From the NCBI GenBank assembly GCA_023230175.1, contig JALNXV010000032.1, forward strand, positions 1 to 16,161: a stretch of 16,161 bases of DNA, in the 5' to 3' direction. Source of the stretch: Candidatus Cloacimonadota bacterium (GTDB lineage Bacteria; Cloacimonadota; Cloacimonadia; Cloacimonadales; WRIO01). How positions within the stretch are numbered: position 1 is the stretch's first letter; each line of letters opens with the position of its first letter. Below the pieces are notes generated by a model. That model did no database searches and had not been told where the DNA came from. It worked only from the letters and a program-made list of their open reading frames with translations. Below are positions 1 to 6,534 of the stretch, one piece after another. Both the position numbers and the translations under genes were made by a program.

Positions 1-1
1 C

Positions 2-139
2 AATAAATATTGTCAAAATCATTATACCACTAATAAGGACGGTGCGATTGTTATTTCTCAAAAACAAGATAATATCTTTCTTTTAAAGACTTACTTAACC
101 AATATTAACAAATTGATATATTTAAAAGCTGTTGAATAA
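2..139 (+). CDS. 3' end of an unrecognised protein gene (partial)
   Basis: An open frame enters from the left edge and runs 45 codons to TAA at 137-139. In sequence this AT-rich, a random frame that long without a stop is uncommon. The residues (for example KDGAIVISQKQDNIFLLK) read like ordinary protein with codon use similar to the neighbours. I do not recognise the family. The last five codons and the stop lie inside the repeat element that starts at 125, so the natural C-terminus may have been replaced when that element inserted. No terminator hairpin follows directly. It could also be a decayed gene or a chance frame. Confidence 0.45.
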   Translation, partial: NKYCQNHYTTNKDGAIVISQKQDNIFLLKTYLTNINKLIYLKAVE

Positions 140-256
140 CTATGTTGTGCGAGCATCCTTGCTTACACCAAAAACTACCTAACTACATAAATATCAACTA
201 AATAAACCTCCTACAAGCCGAAAGCTTACAGAAATATTGTTAATCTTATTGAATAG
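125..256. repeat. MITE-like dispersed repeat, copy 1 (degenerate)
   Basis: It shares the 15-nt left end AAAGCTGTTGAATAA with the element at 6230-6358. It also shares a central hairpin block (147-168, TTGTG-GAGCAT-CTTGCTT-CAC with a few transitions) and a right-hand CTACAAGC-GAAAGCTT block (211-231). The right end CTTATTGAATAG (245-256) is an imperfect inverted copy of the left end, 9 of 11 matching. It has no coding capacity and is about 130 bp long. Imperfect terminal inverted repeats plus internal hairpins fit a non-autonomous miniature element. I see no clear target-site duplication. Confidence 0.6.
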
Positions 257-281
257 CCCTTAATAATAAAGATTTTTTTTC

Positions 282-311
282 TTGACTTAAACTAAGCTCA
301 TAATTTATAAT
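282..311 (+). promoter_or_regulatory. sigma70-type promoter for the cyclase operon
   Basis: A -35 TTGACT (282-287) and a perfect -10 TATAAT (306-311) are separated by 18 nt. Transcription would start near 318, only about 11 nt before the TTG start of the cyclase gene, giving an unusually short leader that still includes AAGGAG (318-323). A run of eight T (273-280) sits just upstream. The match is seen in the sequence; use of the site is inferred. Confidence 0.55.
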
Positions 312-328
312 TACAAAAAGGAGTTTAA

Positions 329-2545
329 TTGAAATCAAAGATTAAGATTACGTTATTAATAGTTTTTATTTTTTGTTTTAATGCTTTATTGAGTAAGCAA
401 GCTGCATTTATGACTGAATTTGAACAAAACTTTAATGATTTCAAACACTATGAAGACAGGCATAATGCAATTTTAAATTTAGTTTATAATTATCCGGAAT
501 TAGACTCATCTTTTGTTTTGTTATATTTAAAAGAAACTCTGCAAATAGCTACAATAAATAACAATCGTGACAAACTCTTTGAACTATATCTTTCTTTAAG
601 TGATTTTTATTTAAGCCATCTTAATTATAATGCTGTATATGACTATTCAAAAATTGCCTTACATTACCAAGATTCTACTAAAAAAAAAGAGTTAATATTC
701 AATAATTATCGTAATTTAGCAATATCTTCTTTTAAAAAAAATTATTTTGATGAATCAATCCAATGGTATAATTCTGCTTTTAAGATGGCTGAAATAATAA
801 AAGATAATACCAAAAAAGCCGAAGTTTTAAGCAAGCTTTCAGTTATTTACAATCATCAAGGAGAAACAAATAAGGCAATCGAATACGCCAAACAAAGTTT
901 AGAAATTAGGCAAAAATTAAACAACATTGATGAACTTATATTAAATTATTCAAATTTAGGTTCATATTATATTAGAATAAGTGATTATTCAAATTCTCTT
1001 GAATATTTTCTCAAAGCCTTAAGTTATGCTGAATCAATCAGTGATAGTTTGGCAATAGGTACAGCTAATATGAATATCGGGACTGTTTATCATTATTTAA
1101 GAAACAATGACAAAGCTTTAGAGTTTTATTTAGAATCTTTAAAATATATAAATGAAAAAGATAATCCTCTTATTCTTTCAAAGATTTATAACAATTTAGC
1201 CTTAAATTATAAAAAAAGAAATATTATCAATAAAGCGATAGAATACCATAAAAAATCTTTAGATATTAATTTAAAATATAATCATACAAACAATGTTGCT
1301 ACTTCTTATGTAAACTTAGGTAGTATATATTCTGACATTGGAGAATATGATACTGCTATAAAATATTTTACAAATGCATTACCGATATATGAATCTCTTG
1401 GAAACGACTTTGGTTTATGTTCTGTTTATAATAACTTAGGTGCTGTTTATATGCGGAACAATCAATTAAAAAAAGCGTTAGATTATGCAATTATAGCCAA
1501 CAAGATTGCAAAACAAATTGGAGCTAAATCTAATATCATTACAAATTATGCTGTTATCATAAAAATATATGAATTAATGAATGATTATGAAAATGCATAC
1601 AATAATTTTTTAATTTATTCTAATTATAGGGATTCTGTGTATAATGAAAATAATCAAAGACAAATCAATGAAATGCAAGTTCGTTATGAAACTGAAAAAA
1701 AAGAAAAAGAAAACGAATTATTAAAAAAAGATCAAGTTATTCAAGCATTAAACTATACAAAACTTCGATTTCAATGGATAAGTTTATTCATCATTGTTAT
1801 CATTTTAACTATTTTTATTATAATTATAATTATCCTATATTCTAAACAAAAATTAACCTACAATGAGTTATTTGATGCTAACCGAATTATTGAAATAGAA
1901 AAAACAAAATCCGACGAATTACTGCTAAACATACTACCTTTCCAAGTAGCAGAAGACATTAAAAAAACCGGACATTCACAACCCCAAGCTTTTGATGAAG
2001 TTACTGTCTTTTATTCAGATTTAGTTAATTTTACTGAGATATGCTCAAACTTAAGTCCAATCGAAGTTATTACAGAACTTAACGAAATCTTCTCTGAATT
2101 TGATAAAATTTTTAAACATAATCAATGTGAGAAAATTAAAACTATTGGAGATGCCTATATTGCAATTTGTGGAATAACTCAAAATGATGAGAAGCATGCT
2201 AATAAAATTATGCAGTCAGCAATAGAAATCCTAACATTTTTACATCAAAGACATCAAACAAAAGCTATCAAATGGAAAATCAGAATTGGTATTCATACAG
2301 GTAAAATAGTCGGCGGTGTTGTTGGCAAAAATAAATTCATCTATGACATTTTCGGAGACACAATAAATATTTCCAGTAGATTAGAACATATTTGCAAACC
2401 AATGAAAATTAATCTTTCAGAATCAACATATAAATTAATTCAAGATAGTTTTACCTTAGATACTCACGAATCCATAAATATTAAAGGTAAAGGACTTATG
2501 AAAATTTATCATTACGATTTATCAAATGAAATGTCTGAGGTATAA
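329..2545 (+). CDS. membrane-anchored TPR sensor with class III adenylate cyclase domain
   Basis: The product makes cAMP from ATP in the cytoplasm, under control of a probable periplasmic TPR domain. Order of parts (738 aa): signal/anchor helix at about 5-22; tandem tetratricopeptide repeats at about 50-420 (recurring YNNLA/YxNLGxxY and AxxYxxxAL); a charged coiled coil at about 445-482; transmembrane helix at about 484-505; a linker coil; then a class III cyclase domain at about 555-735. Catalytic residues are complete: metal ligands Asp564 (YSDLVNFT) and Asp608 (TIGDAYI), adenine-selecting Lys604 and Asp673 (YDIFGD), and transition-state Asn680 and Arg684. Lys and Asp rather than Glu and Cys indicate adenylate, not guanylate, cyclase. 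The start is TTG with AAGGAG 5 nt upstream; the first ATG would remove the signal segment. The stop abuts the next ATG with no gap. The signal sensed is unknown. Confidence 0.88.
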   Translation: MKSKIKITLLIVFIFCFNALLSKQAAFMTEFEQNFNDFKHYEDRHNAILNLVYNYPELDSSFVLLYLKETLQIATINNNRDKLFELYLSLSDFYLSHLNYNAVYDYSKIALHYQDSTKKKELIFNNYRNLAISSFKKNYFDESIQWYNSAFKMAEIIKDNTKKAEVLSKLSVIYNHQGETNKAIEYAKQSLEIRQKLNNIDELILNYSNLGSYYIRISDYSNSLEYFLKALSYAESISDSLAIGTANMNIGTVYHYLRNNDKALEFYLESLKYINEKDNPLILSKIYNNLALNYKKRNIINKAIEYHKKSLDINLKYNHTNNVATSYVNLGSIYSDIGEYDTAIKYFTNALPIYESLGNDFGLCSVYNNLGAVYMRNNQLKKALDYAIIANKIAKQIGAKSNIITNYAVIIKIYELMNDYENAYNNFLIYSNYRDSVYNENNQRQINEMQVRYETEKKEKENELLKKDQVIQALNYTKLRFQWISLFIIVIILTIFIIIIIILYSKQKLTYNELFDANRIIEIEKTKSDELLLNILPFQVAEDIKKTGHSQPQAFDEVTVFYSDLVNFTEICSNLSPIEVITELNEIFSEFDKIFKHNQCEKIKTIGDAYIAICGITQNDEKHANKIMQSAIEILTFLHQRHQTKAIKWKIRIGIHTGKIVGGVVGKNKFIYDIFGDTINISSRLEHICKPMKINLSESTYKLIQDSFTLDTHESINIKGKGLMKIYHYDLSNEMSEV

Positions 2546-3130
2546 ATGAAATATTCAAAACGTCAACTTCAAATAATAAATACAGCAATCAAAATAATCA
2601 ACACGGAAGGTATTAAAAAATTAACTACTAAATATCTTGCACAAAAAGTCGGTGTTACAGAACCGGCCCTATATAGACATTTTAAAAATAAAAATAGTAT
2701 TTTATATTCCATTTTAGATTACTTTGAGACAGTTTCTAATACTGTATTACAAGCAAATAGTAACGATAATGTAAATTCTATTGATAACATTCAAAAATTT
2801 GTTCTAGATAGATATAATTTATTTTCAGAAAACCCGGATTTAGCTAAGATTATGTTTTCAGATAGTTTTCTTTCTGAAGACCCTATCTTATCAGAGAAAA
2901 TGTTTCATATAATGCATCATCATTCAGTAGCTATCATAAAAACCATTGAAGAAGGTCAAAAAACAAATGAAATTACTAATGAAATCCTTTCCATTGACTT
3001 ATTTAGAATGATATTTGGTTCTTTAAGACTATTAACAACTCAATGGATTTCAAGTAATTATAGTTTTAATCTAATTCAAGAAGGTAAAAGACTATGGCTT
3101 TCAATTAAAAAGTTAATTTGTAAAATTTAA
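2546..3130 (+). CDS. TetR/AcrR-family transcriptional regulator
   Basis: 194 aa, the usual size for the family. The N-terminal DNA-binding domain covers about residues 5-55. Its helix-turn-helix reads LAQKVGVTEPALYRHFKNK, the typical TetR pattern with the YRHF recognition-helix end and a following K. The C-terminal two thirds is helical and would hold the ligand pocket and dimer face; its ligand cannot be told. The ATG follows the cyclase TAA immediately, with GAGG (2537-2540) inside the end of the cyclase gene, so translation is probably coupled. Its targets may include this operon or the barrel gene downstream, but no operator palindrome stands out. The family call is firm; the function is inferred. 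Confidence 0.88.
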   Translation: MKYSKRQLQIINTAIKIINTEGIKKLTTKYLAQKVGVTEPALYRHFKNKNSILYSILDYFETVSNTVLQANSNDNVNSIDNIQKFVLDRYNLFSENPDLAKIMFSDSFLSEDPILSEKMFHIMHHHSVAIIKTIEEGQKTNEITNEILSIDLFRMIFGSLRLLTTQWISSNYSFNLIQEGKRLWLSIKKLICKI

Positions 3131-3151
3131 ATACTTATACGTTAGAATAAA

Positions 3152-4930
3152 ATGAAAATCAATAAATTCTTTTTTATTATATTTTTTCTTTTAACTTTCA
3201 GCTTGCTATGTGGCAATGATAATAAACTAAATATTGGTCAAAAGTTTTACAATTGGGCTATAAGTAAATTTTTAATAAAAGAAACCTCTACTAATGAATT
3301 TGAAGATAATTCAAAATATTTCAGTTATGATTATTTTTCTCAGTATGAAGGGTTAATAATAAAAAAAATAATTATAAGAAAATTTAAACTATTCAATAAT
3401 ACAATTGACAGTACTGATACATCAATCAAAGCTCACTTCTTTAATACAATTAATTATATACATATTGATACACAAGATTTTATTATTCAAAACAATCTTT
3501 TATTTAAAATCGGCGATCAAATTGACCCATATTACTTTGCTGAAAGTGAACGTATGTTAAGACGTAATAATTTTATTAATGAAGCGGCGATTGTAGTAAT
3601 TCCTGATAGTTTAAATAAATCCGCTAACGTATTTGTTTACACAAAAGATGTATGGAGTATCAGAATCAAAGGTAAATATAACAATACAACCAATATTGGA
3701 AATTTAGAATTATCAGATATTAACTTTCTTGGTACAGGTTCAAAACTATTTTTAAATATTAAAAAAAAACCTTCGTATCACAATAATTATAAACTTGATA
3801 CTGAGTATAATTTTGAAAAATTATTTGATAAATTCGGACAAGGAGCTGTATATTATTATTCAGATACAGATAATATTAAATACGGAATAGGAGTAAATCA
3901 ATATTTCGTACAACCTTGGCTTCGATGGCTTGGAGGACTAAATACTACTTGGGTTAGATATAGAACTAATATGATTCAAAATGATTCTCTTTCCTATAAA
4001 ATACCAATCCACTATAGACAACAAGATGTATGGTTAGCAAATACTTTTTCAAATAAAGGTGATTCTGAACTACCGGGAATATTTAATCATTTTATATTTG
4101 CAAATAGATTAATATTTACAAAATATACCAAATATCCAACAGAATATAAAAGATATTTTAAAGAAAATATGTTTTACTTAACTAATTTCACATTTTTAAG
4201 AAGATCATTTTATCAAGATAGCTATATTTTTGCTTTTGGTAAAATTGAAGATATCCCAATAGGTATCAAACTTGATTTTCTTGCAGGTACAGAAATACAA
4301 AAAATCAAAAACCGACAATATTTTGGTTTTAATTTCTTGATAAGCAAATATAATGATTACTTTGGATATAATTTATATAATTTCAGGATTGGTTCATACC
4401 ATAGTACAACCGGTTGGGAAAACGGTATAGTAGATTTTCAAACTATATCTTTTTCAAATCTAAAGCATATATCAAAAATTAAATATAGAAATTATTATTC
4501 TTTTCGTATATCTCAAAGTTTAAATCCTATCAAAAAAGAAGATTTGATTACTATAAATGACTACAATGGTATTAGAGGATTTGAAGCAGATTTTTATGGT
4601 GCTAAAAGAATTAGTATAAGTTTAGAAAATGATGCTTTCCTACCTTTTTCATTATTTGATTTTAAAATTGCCTTTATTACCTTTGCTGATCTTGCCTTAT
4701 TAAGCCAAAAAAATCAAAATATCCTAAAACAACCTATTCAACAAGGCTATGGTTTTGCTCTTAGAGTAAAAAATGAACAGCTTATATTCTCAACATTTCA
4801 ATTAACTTTTGCTTTTTACCCAAAAGGAACTGATTATAATATTTCTAACTATAGATTTTATACCGAATATGATACTTATTATCAATTTAGTAAAATGAAT
4901 TACACTAAACCGGAAATTTTACAATGGTAA
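3152..4930 (+). CDS. Omp85-superfamily outer-membrane beta-barrel protein with one POTRA-like domain
   Basis: 592 aa. A hydrophobic export signal covers residues 1-20; its LLC does not fit a lipobox. Next come a spacer with helical and charged segments and a POTRA-like segment at about 110-160 (KIGDQIDPYYFAESERMLRR, then an I-V-V-I strand). The C-terminal barrel has many alternating aromatic strands and ends in Trp, as BAM-inserted barrels usually end in an aromatic residue. IRGF at 474-477 matches the conserved (V/I/L)RG(F/Y) motif of the sixth barrel loop of the BamA/TamA/FhaC superfamily. With a single POTRA it is unlikely to be BamA itself. It may secrete or insert a partner, or relate to the surface-antigen barrels of Bacteroidota. 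It lies 21 nt after the TetR gene with a weak ribosome site, probably the same operon. Confidence 0.72.
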   Translation: MKINKFFFIIFFLLTFSLLCGNDNKLNIGQKFYNWAISKFLIKETSTNEFEDNSKYFSYDYFSQYEGLIIKKIIIRKFKLFNNTIDSTDTSIKAHFFNTINYIHIDTQDFIIQNNLLFKIGDQIDPYYFAESERMLRRNNFINEAAIVVIPDSLNKSANVFVYTKDVWSIRIKGKYNNTTNIGNLELSDINFLGTGSKLFLNIKKKPSYHNNYKLDTEYNFEKLFDKFGQGAVYYYSDTDNIKYGIGVNQYFVQPWLRWLGGLNTTWVRYRTNMIQNDSLSYKIPIHYRQQDVWLANTFSNKGDSELPGIFNHFIFANRLIFTKYTKYPTEYKRYFKENMFYLTNFTFLRRSFYQDSYIFAFGKIEDIPIGIKLDFLAGTEIQKIKNRQYFGFNFLISKYNDYFGYNLYNFRIGSYHSTTGWENGIVDFQTISFSNLKHISKIKYRNYYSFRISQSLNPIKKEDLITINDYNGIRGFEADFYGAKRISISLENDAFLPFSLFDFKIAFITFADLALLSQKNQNILKQPIQQGYGFALRVKNEQLIFSTFQLTFAFYPKGTDYNISNYRFYTEYDTYYQFSKMNYTKPEILQW

Positions 4931-4990
4931 AAATCATAAATTTTTACTTGTCAAAATCTTAATTAAAATTATTTTATCATTAGTATATGC

Positions 4991-5087
4991 TGAGAGAGGA
5001 TGAGTCTGGTGGCTCAATCGGTCTGCAAAACTGATACCGGGCGGATAAAACCGTCTGAGGCAGGTTCGATTCCTGCCCTCTCAGCCA
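4991..5087 (+). tRNA. selC-like tRNA-Cys (anticodon GCA, long variable arm)
   Basis: 97 nt including encoded CCA (5085-5087). D arm: 6-bp stem TGAGTC/GGCTCA (5001-5006/5011-5016) with a 4-nt TGGT loop. Anticodon arm: TCGGT/ACTGA (5018-5022/5030-5034), loop CTGCAAA, anticodon GCA at 5025-5027. Variable arm: 7-bp stem CGGGCGG/CCGTCTG (5038-5044/5051-5057) with loop ATAAAA. T arm: GCAGG-TTCGATT-CCTGC (5060-5076). Acceptor: TGAGAG pairs with CTCTCA. A4997 then mismatches or bulges, and GG (4998-4999) can pair with CC (5076-5077), giving either a 7/5 or an 8/4 branch. The discriminator is G5084. The long D stem, tiny D loop, lack of U8 and long variable arm are selenocysteine-tRNA features, but the anticodon is Cys. 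Published surveys of unusual tRNAs describe minor Cys tRNAs of this bulged 8/4 kind. The upstream promoter is unclear (TTGTCA at 4948-4953 without a well-placed -10). Confidence 0.85.
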
Positions 5088-5110
5088 ATTTAATTTACAA
5101 AGGATTTAAA

Positions 5111-6028
5111 ATGAAAAATTTCAAAGATTTAATTAAAATCAACGATGAAGTACTAAATGCTTTAACATCCAATAAACCAATTATTGCTTTAGAATCTACT
5201 ATAATTACTCATGGTATGCCCTATCCTGAAAATATTAATACTGCAAAAGAAATTGAAGATATAATTAGAAATTATAATGTGACTCCTGCTACAATTGCTA
5301 TAATTAACGGAATCATTCATATAGGTTTAACCAACAATGAATACGATTTCATAACAAATAATAATAACTTCTTTAAAGCAAATTCAGCTGATTTACCTGT
5401 AATCTTAAGCAAGAAACTCAATGCTTCAACCACAGTTTCCGCAAGTATCTTAATTGCTAATTTAATCGGTATTAAGTTTTTTGTCACGGGAGGTATTGGC
5501 GGAGTCCATAGAAACGCTCATAATACCTTTGATATTTCTTCAGATTTAACCGAGCTTTCCAAAACCCCAATTACTGTCATTTGTGCAGGTCCTAAAGCTA
5601 TTTTAGATATACCTAAAACTTTAGAATATATTGAAACACAAAACATAACACACCTTAACTATAAATCTGACTTCTTGCCCGCTTTTTACAGCGCTGACAG
5701 CCCATATAAGATTAATCATAGAGTTGACTCTATACAAGAAATTTCAGATATTGTAATAAATAGAGAATTATTAAGATTAAATAACTCTGTATTAGTTACT
5801 AATCCTATTCCTCAAGAATCATCAATAGATTTTAACGAAATCAATTTAATTATTGAATCAGCAATCAAAGAAGCTGATTTAAACAATATAAAAGGCAAAC
5901 TGTTAACTCCGTTTTTGCTAAATTATATAAAAGAAAAAACTAATTCTAAAAGCTTAATTGCAAATATTGCACTTATTAAAAATAACGCTTATCTTGCTGC
6001 ACAAATTGCCTTAGAATATTTTAAATAA
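5111..6028 (+). CDS. psuG: pseudouridine-5'-phosphate glycosidase
   Basis: The enzyme reversibly splits pseudouridine 5'-phosphate into uracil and ribose 5-phosphate in the cytoplasm, salvaging pseudouridine from RNA turnover. 305 aa, against about 312 in E. coli. Recognisable blocks in order: ALESTIITHGMPYPEN near the N-terminus with active-site Glu28; SADLPVILSKKL and ASTTVSA; the FVTGGIGGVHR signature; FDISSD with metal-ligand candidate Asp145; CAGPKAILD with Lys162 at the place of the E. coli Schiff-base lysine (Lys166); and VTNPIP near the C-terminus. The start is ATG 5111 with AAAGGA (5099-5104); an upstream in-frame extension is only translated tRNA. The partner kinase psuK is not adjacent. 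The gene starts 23 nt after the tRNA CCA with no terminator between, so the two are probably cotranscribed. Confidence 0.93.
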   Translation: MKNFKDLIKINDEVLNALTSNKPIIALESTIITHGMPYPENINTAKEIEDIIRNYNVTPATIAIINGIIHIGLTNNEYDFITNNNNFFKANSADLPVILSKKLNASTTVSASILIANLIGIKFFVTGGIGGVHRNAHNTFDISSDLTELSKTPITVICAGPKAILDIPKTLEYIETQNITHLNYKSDFLPAFYSADSPYKINHRVDSIQEISDIVINRELLRLNNSVLVTNPIPQESSIDFNEINLIIESAIKEADLNNIKGKLLTPFLLNYIKEKTNSKSLIANIALIKNNAYLAAQIALEYFK

Positions 6029-6068
6029 TTACAATCTTGTTTAACAAATGCGTAAATTTTAAAACCTT

Positions 6069-6113
6069 AATTATATCAATTTAATAAGAAAATATATTAA
6101 AATTGATATAATT
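6069..6113. terminator. AT-rich hairpin after psuG, possible weak terminator
   Basis: AATTATATCAATTTAATA (6069-6086) is an inverted copy of 6095-6113, with one extra T in the right arm and an 8-nt loop. It lies 41 nt after the psuG stop and is followed by ATTTTGT. The stem is almost all A:T, so it is a poor intrinsic terminator by itself, though its length of about 18 pairs is striking. It may act in both directions or be a binding site. Confidence 0.35.
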
Positions 6114-6150
6114 ATTTTGTCTATAAATTTCAACTAATCTACAAAAACAT

Positions 6151-6198
6151 TACAGGGGACCTCCAAGATGGAAAAAAGCTTCTTGGAGGTCCCCTGTA
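6151..6198. repeat. perfect 18-bp GC-rich inverted repeat (hairpin)
   Basis: Arms 6151-6168 and 6181-6198 are perfect inverted copies (TACAGGGGACCTCCAAGA and its complement) around a 12-nt A-rich loop. G+C is far above the surroundings. The transcript would fold into a very stable hairpin. The right arm is followed by ATTTAATT. On the other strand the hairpin would be followed by ATGTTTTTG, a weak T tract. It could be a terminator for psuG, a palindromic mobile repeat, or a regulatory RNA hairpin. It contains GGAGG in one arm and CCTCC in the other. Confidence 0.75.
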
Positions 6199-6229
6199 TT
6201 TAATTAGTTTACTACTAAAACAAATAAAG

Positions 6230-6358
6230 AAAGCTGTTGAATAATGTTGTTGTGTGAGCATTCTTGCTTGCACTAAAAAACATTAAATGATATGTATTCA
6301 ATATTTTATGAAACTACAAGCTGAAAGCTTGTAGAACAATAATTGAAATATTCAACAG
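6230..6358. repeat. MITE-like dispersed repeat, copy 2 (well preserved)
   Basis: 129 bp bounded by perfect 10-bp terminal inverted repeats, CTGTTGAATA (6234-6243) and TATTCAACAG (6349-6358). Inside are two hairpins: GTGTGAGCA/TGCTTGCAC (6252-6273, with G:U pairs) and a perfect 9-bp stem CTACAAGCT-GAA-AGCTTGTAG (6314-6334). The order and sequence of these blocks match the element at 125-256. There is no open frame of note. No target duplication is visible. The source transposase is not in the window. Confidence 0.7.
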
Positions 6359-6465
6359 TCTCTATCTATCAATATACTCCTACTAAATGAAAATTTTTAA
6401 TATACAAGCAACGATGCTAATACAACAGTAGCTTCGTGACAGCTTCTTTCGATTAATGATAAGTT

Positions 6466-6530
6466 TATAATTCTACAATATGTATCAAAATTATGTTGGC
6501 ATAAGATATGCATAAGTAATTATCAGGAGG
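6466..6530 (+). promoter_or_regulatory. promoter region of the GIN-domain gene: possible sigma54 site
   Basis: TTGGCATAAGATATGCAT (6496-6513) has the GG-N10-GC spacing of sigma54 promoters (GG 6498-6499, GC 6510-6511) and most of the TGGCA...TGCA consensus. Transcription would begin near 6523, just before the AGGAGG ribosome site (6525-6530), so the leader would be very short. An alternative is a TATAAT at 6466-6471, which lacks a good -35 box. From 6359 to this point I see no gene. Confidence 0.3.
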
Positions 6531-6534
6531 AACA

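Noticed and set aside
4927..4947. Hairpin GTAAAAAT/ATTTTTAC at the end of the Omp85 gene as a terminator
   Set aside because: Only 8 almost pure A:T pairs, overlapping the stop codon, with no T tract after it.
4991..5087. Reading the tRNA as ordinary Ser, Leu or Sec
   Set aside because: The 7-nt anticodon loop CTGCAAA closed by five pairs places GCA (Cys) at 34-36; UCA or Ser/Leu anticodons do not fit any fold I tried.
5000..5110. N-terminal extension of psuG
   Set aside because: It is the tRNA read as protein (a typical VAQSV artefact); the family N-terminus and ribosome site point to ATG 5111.
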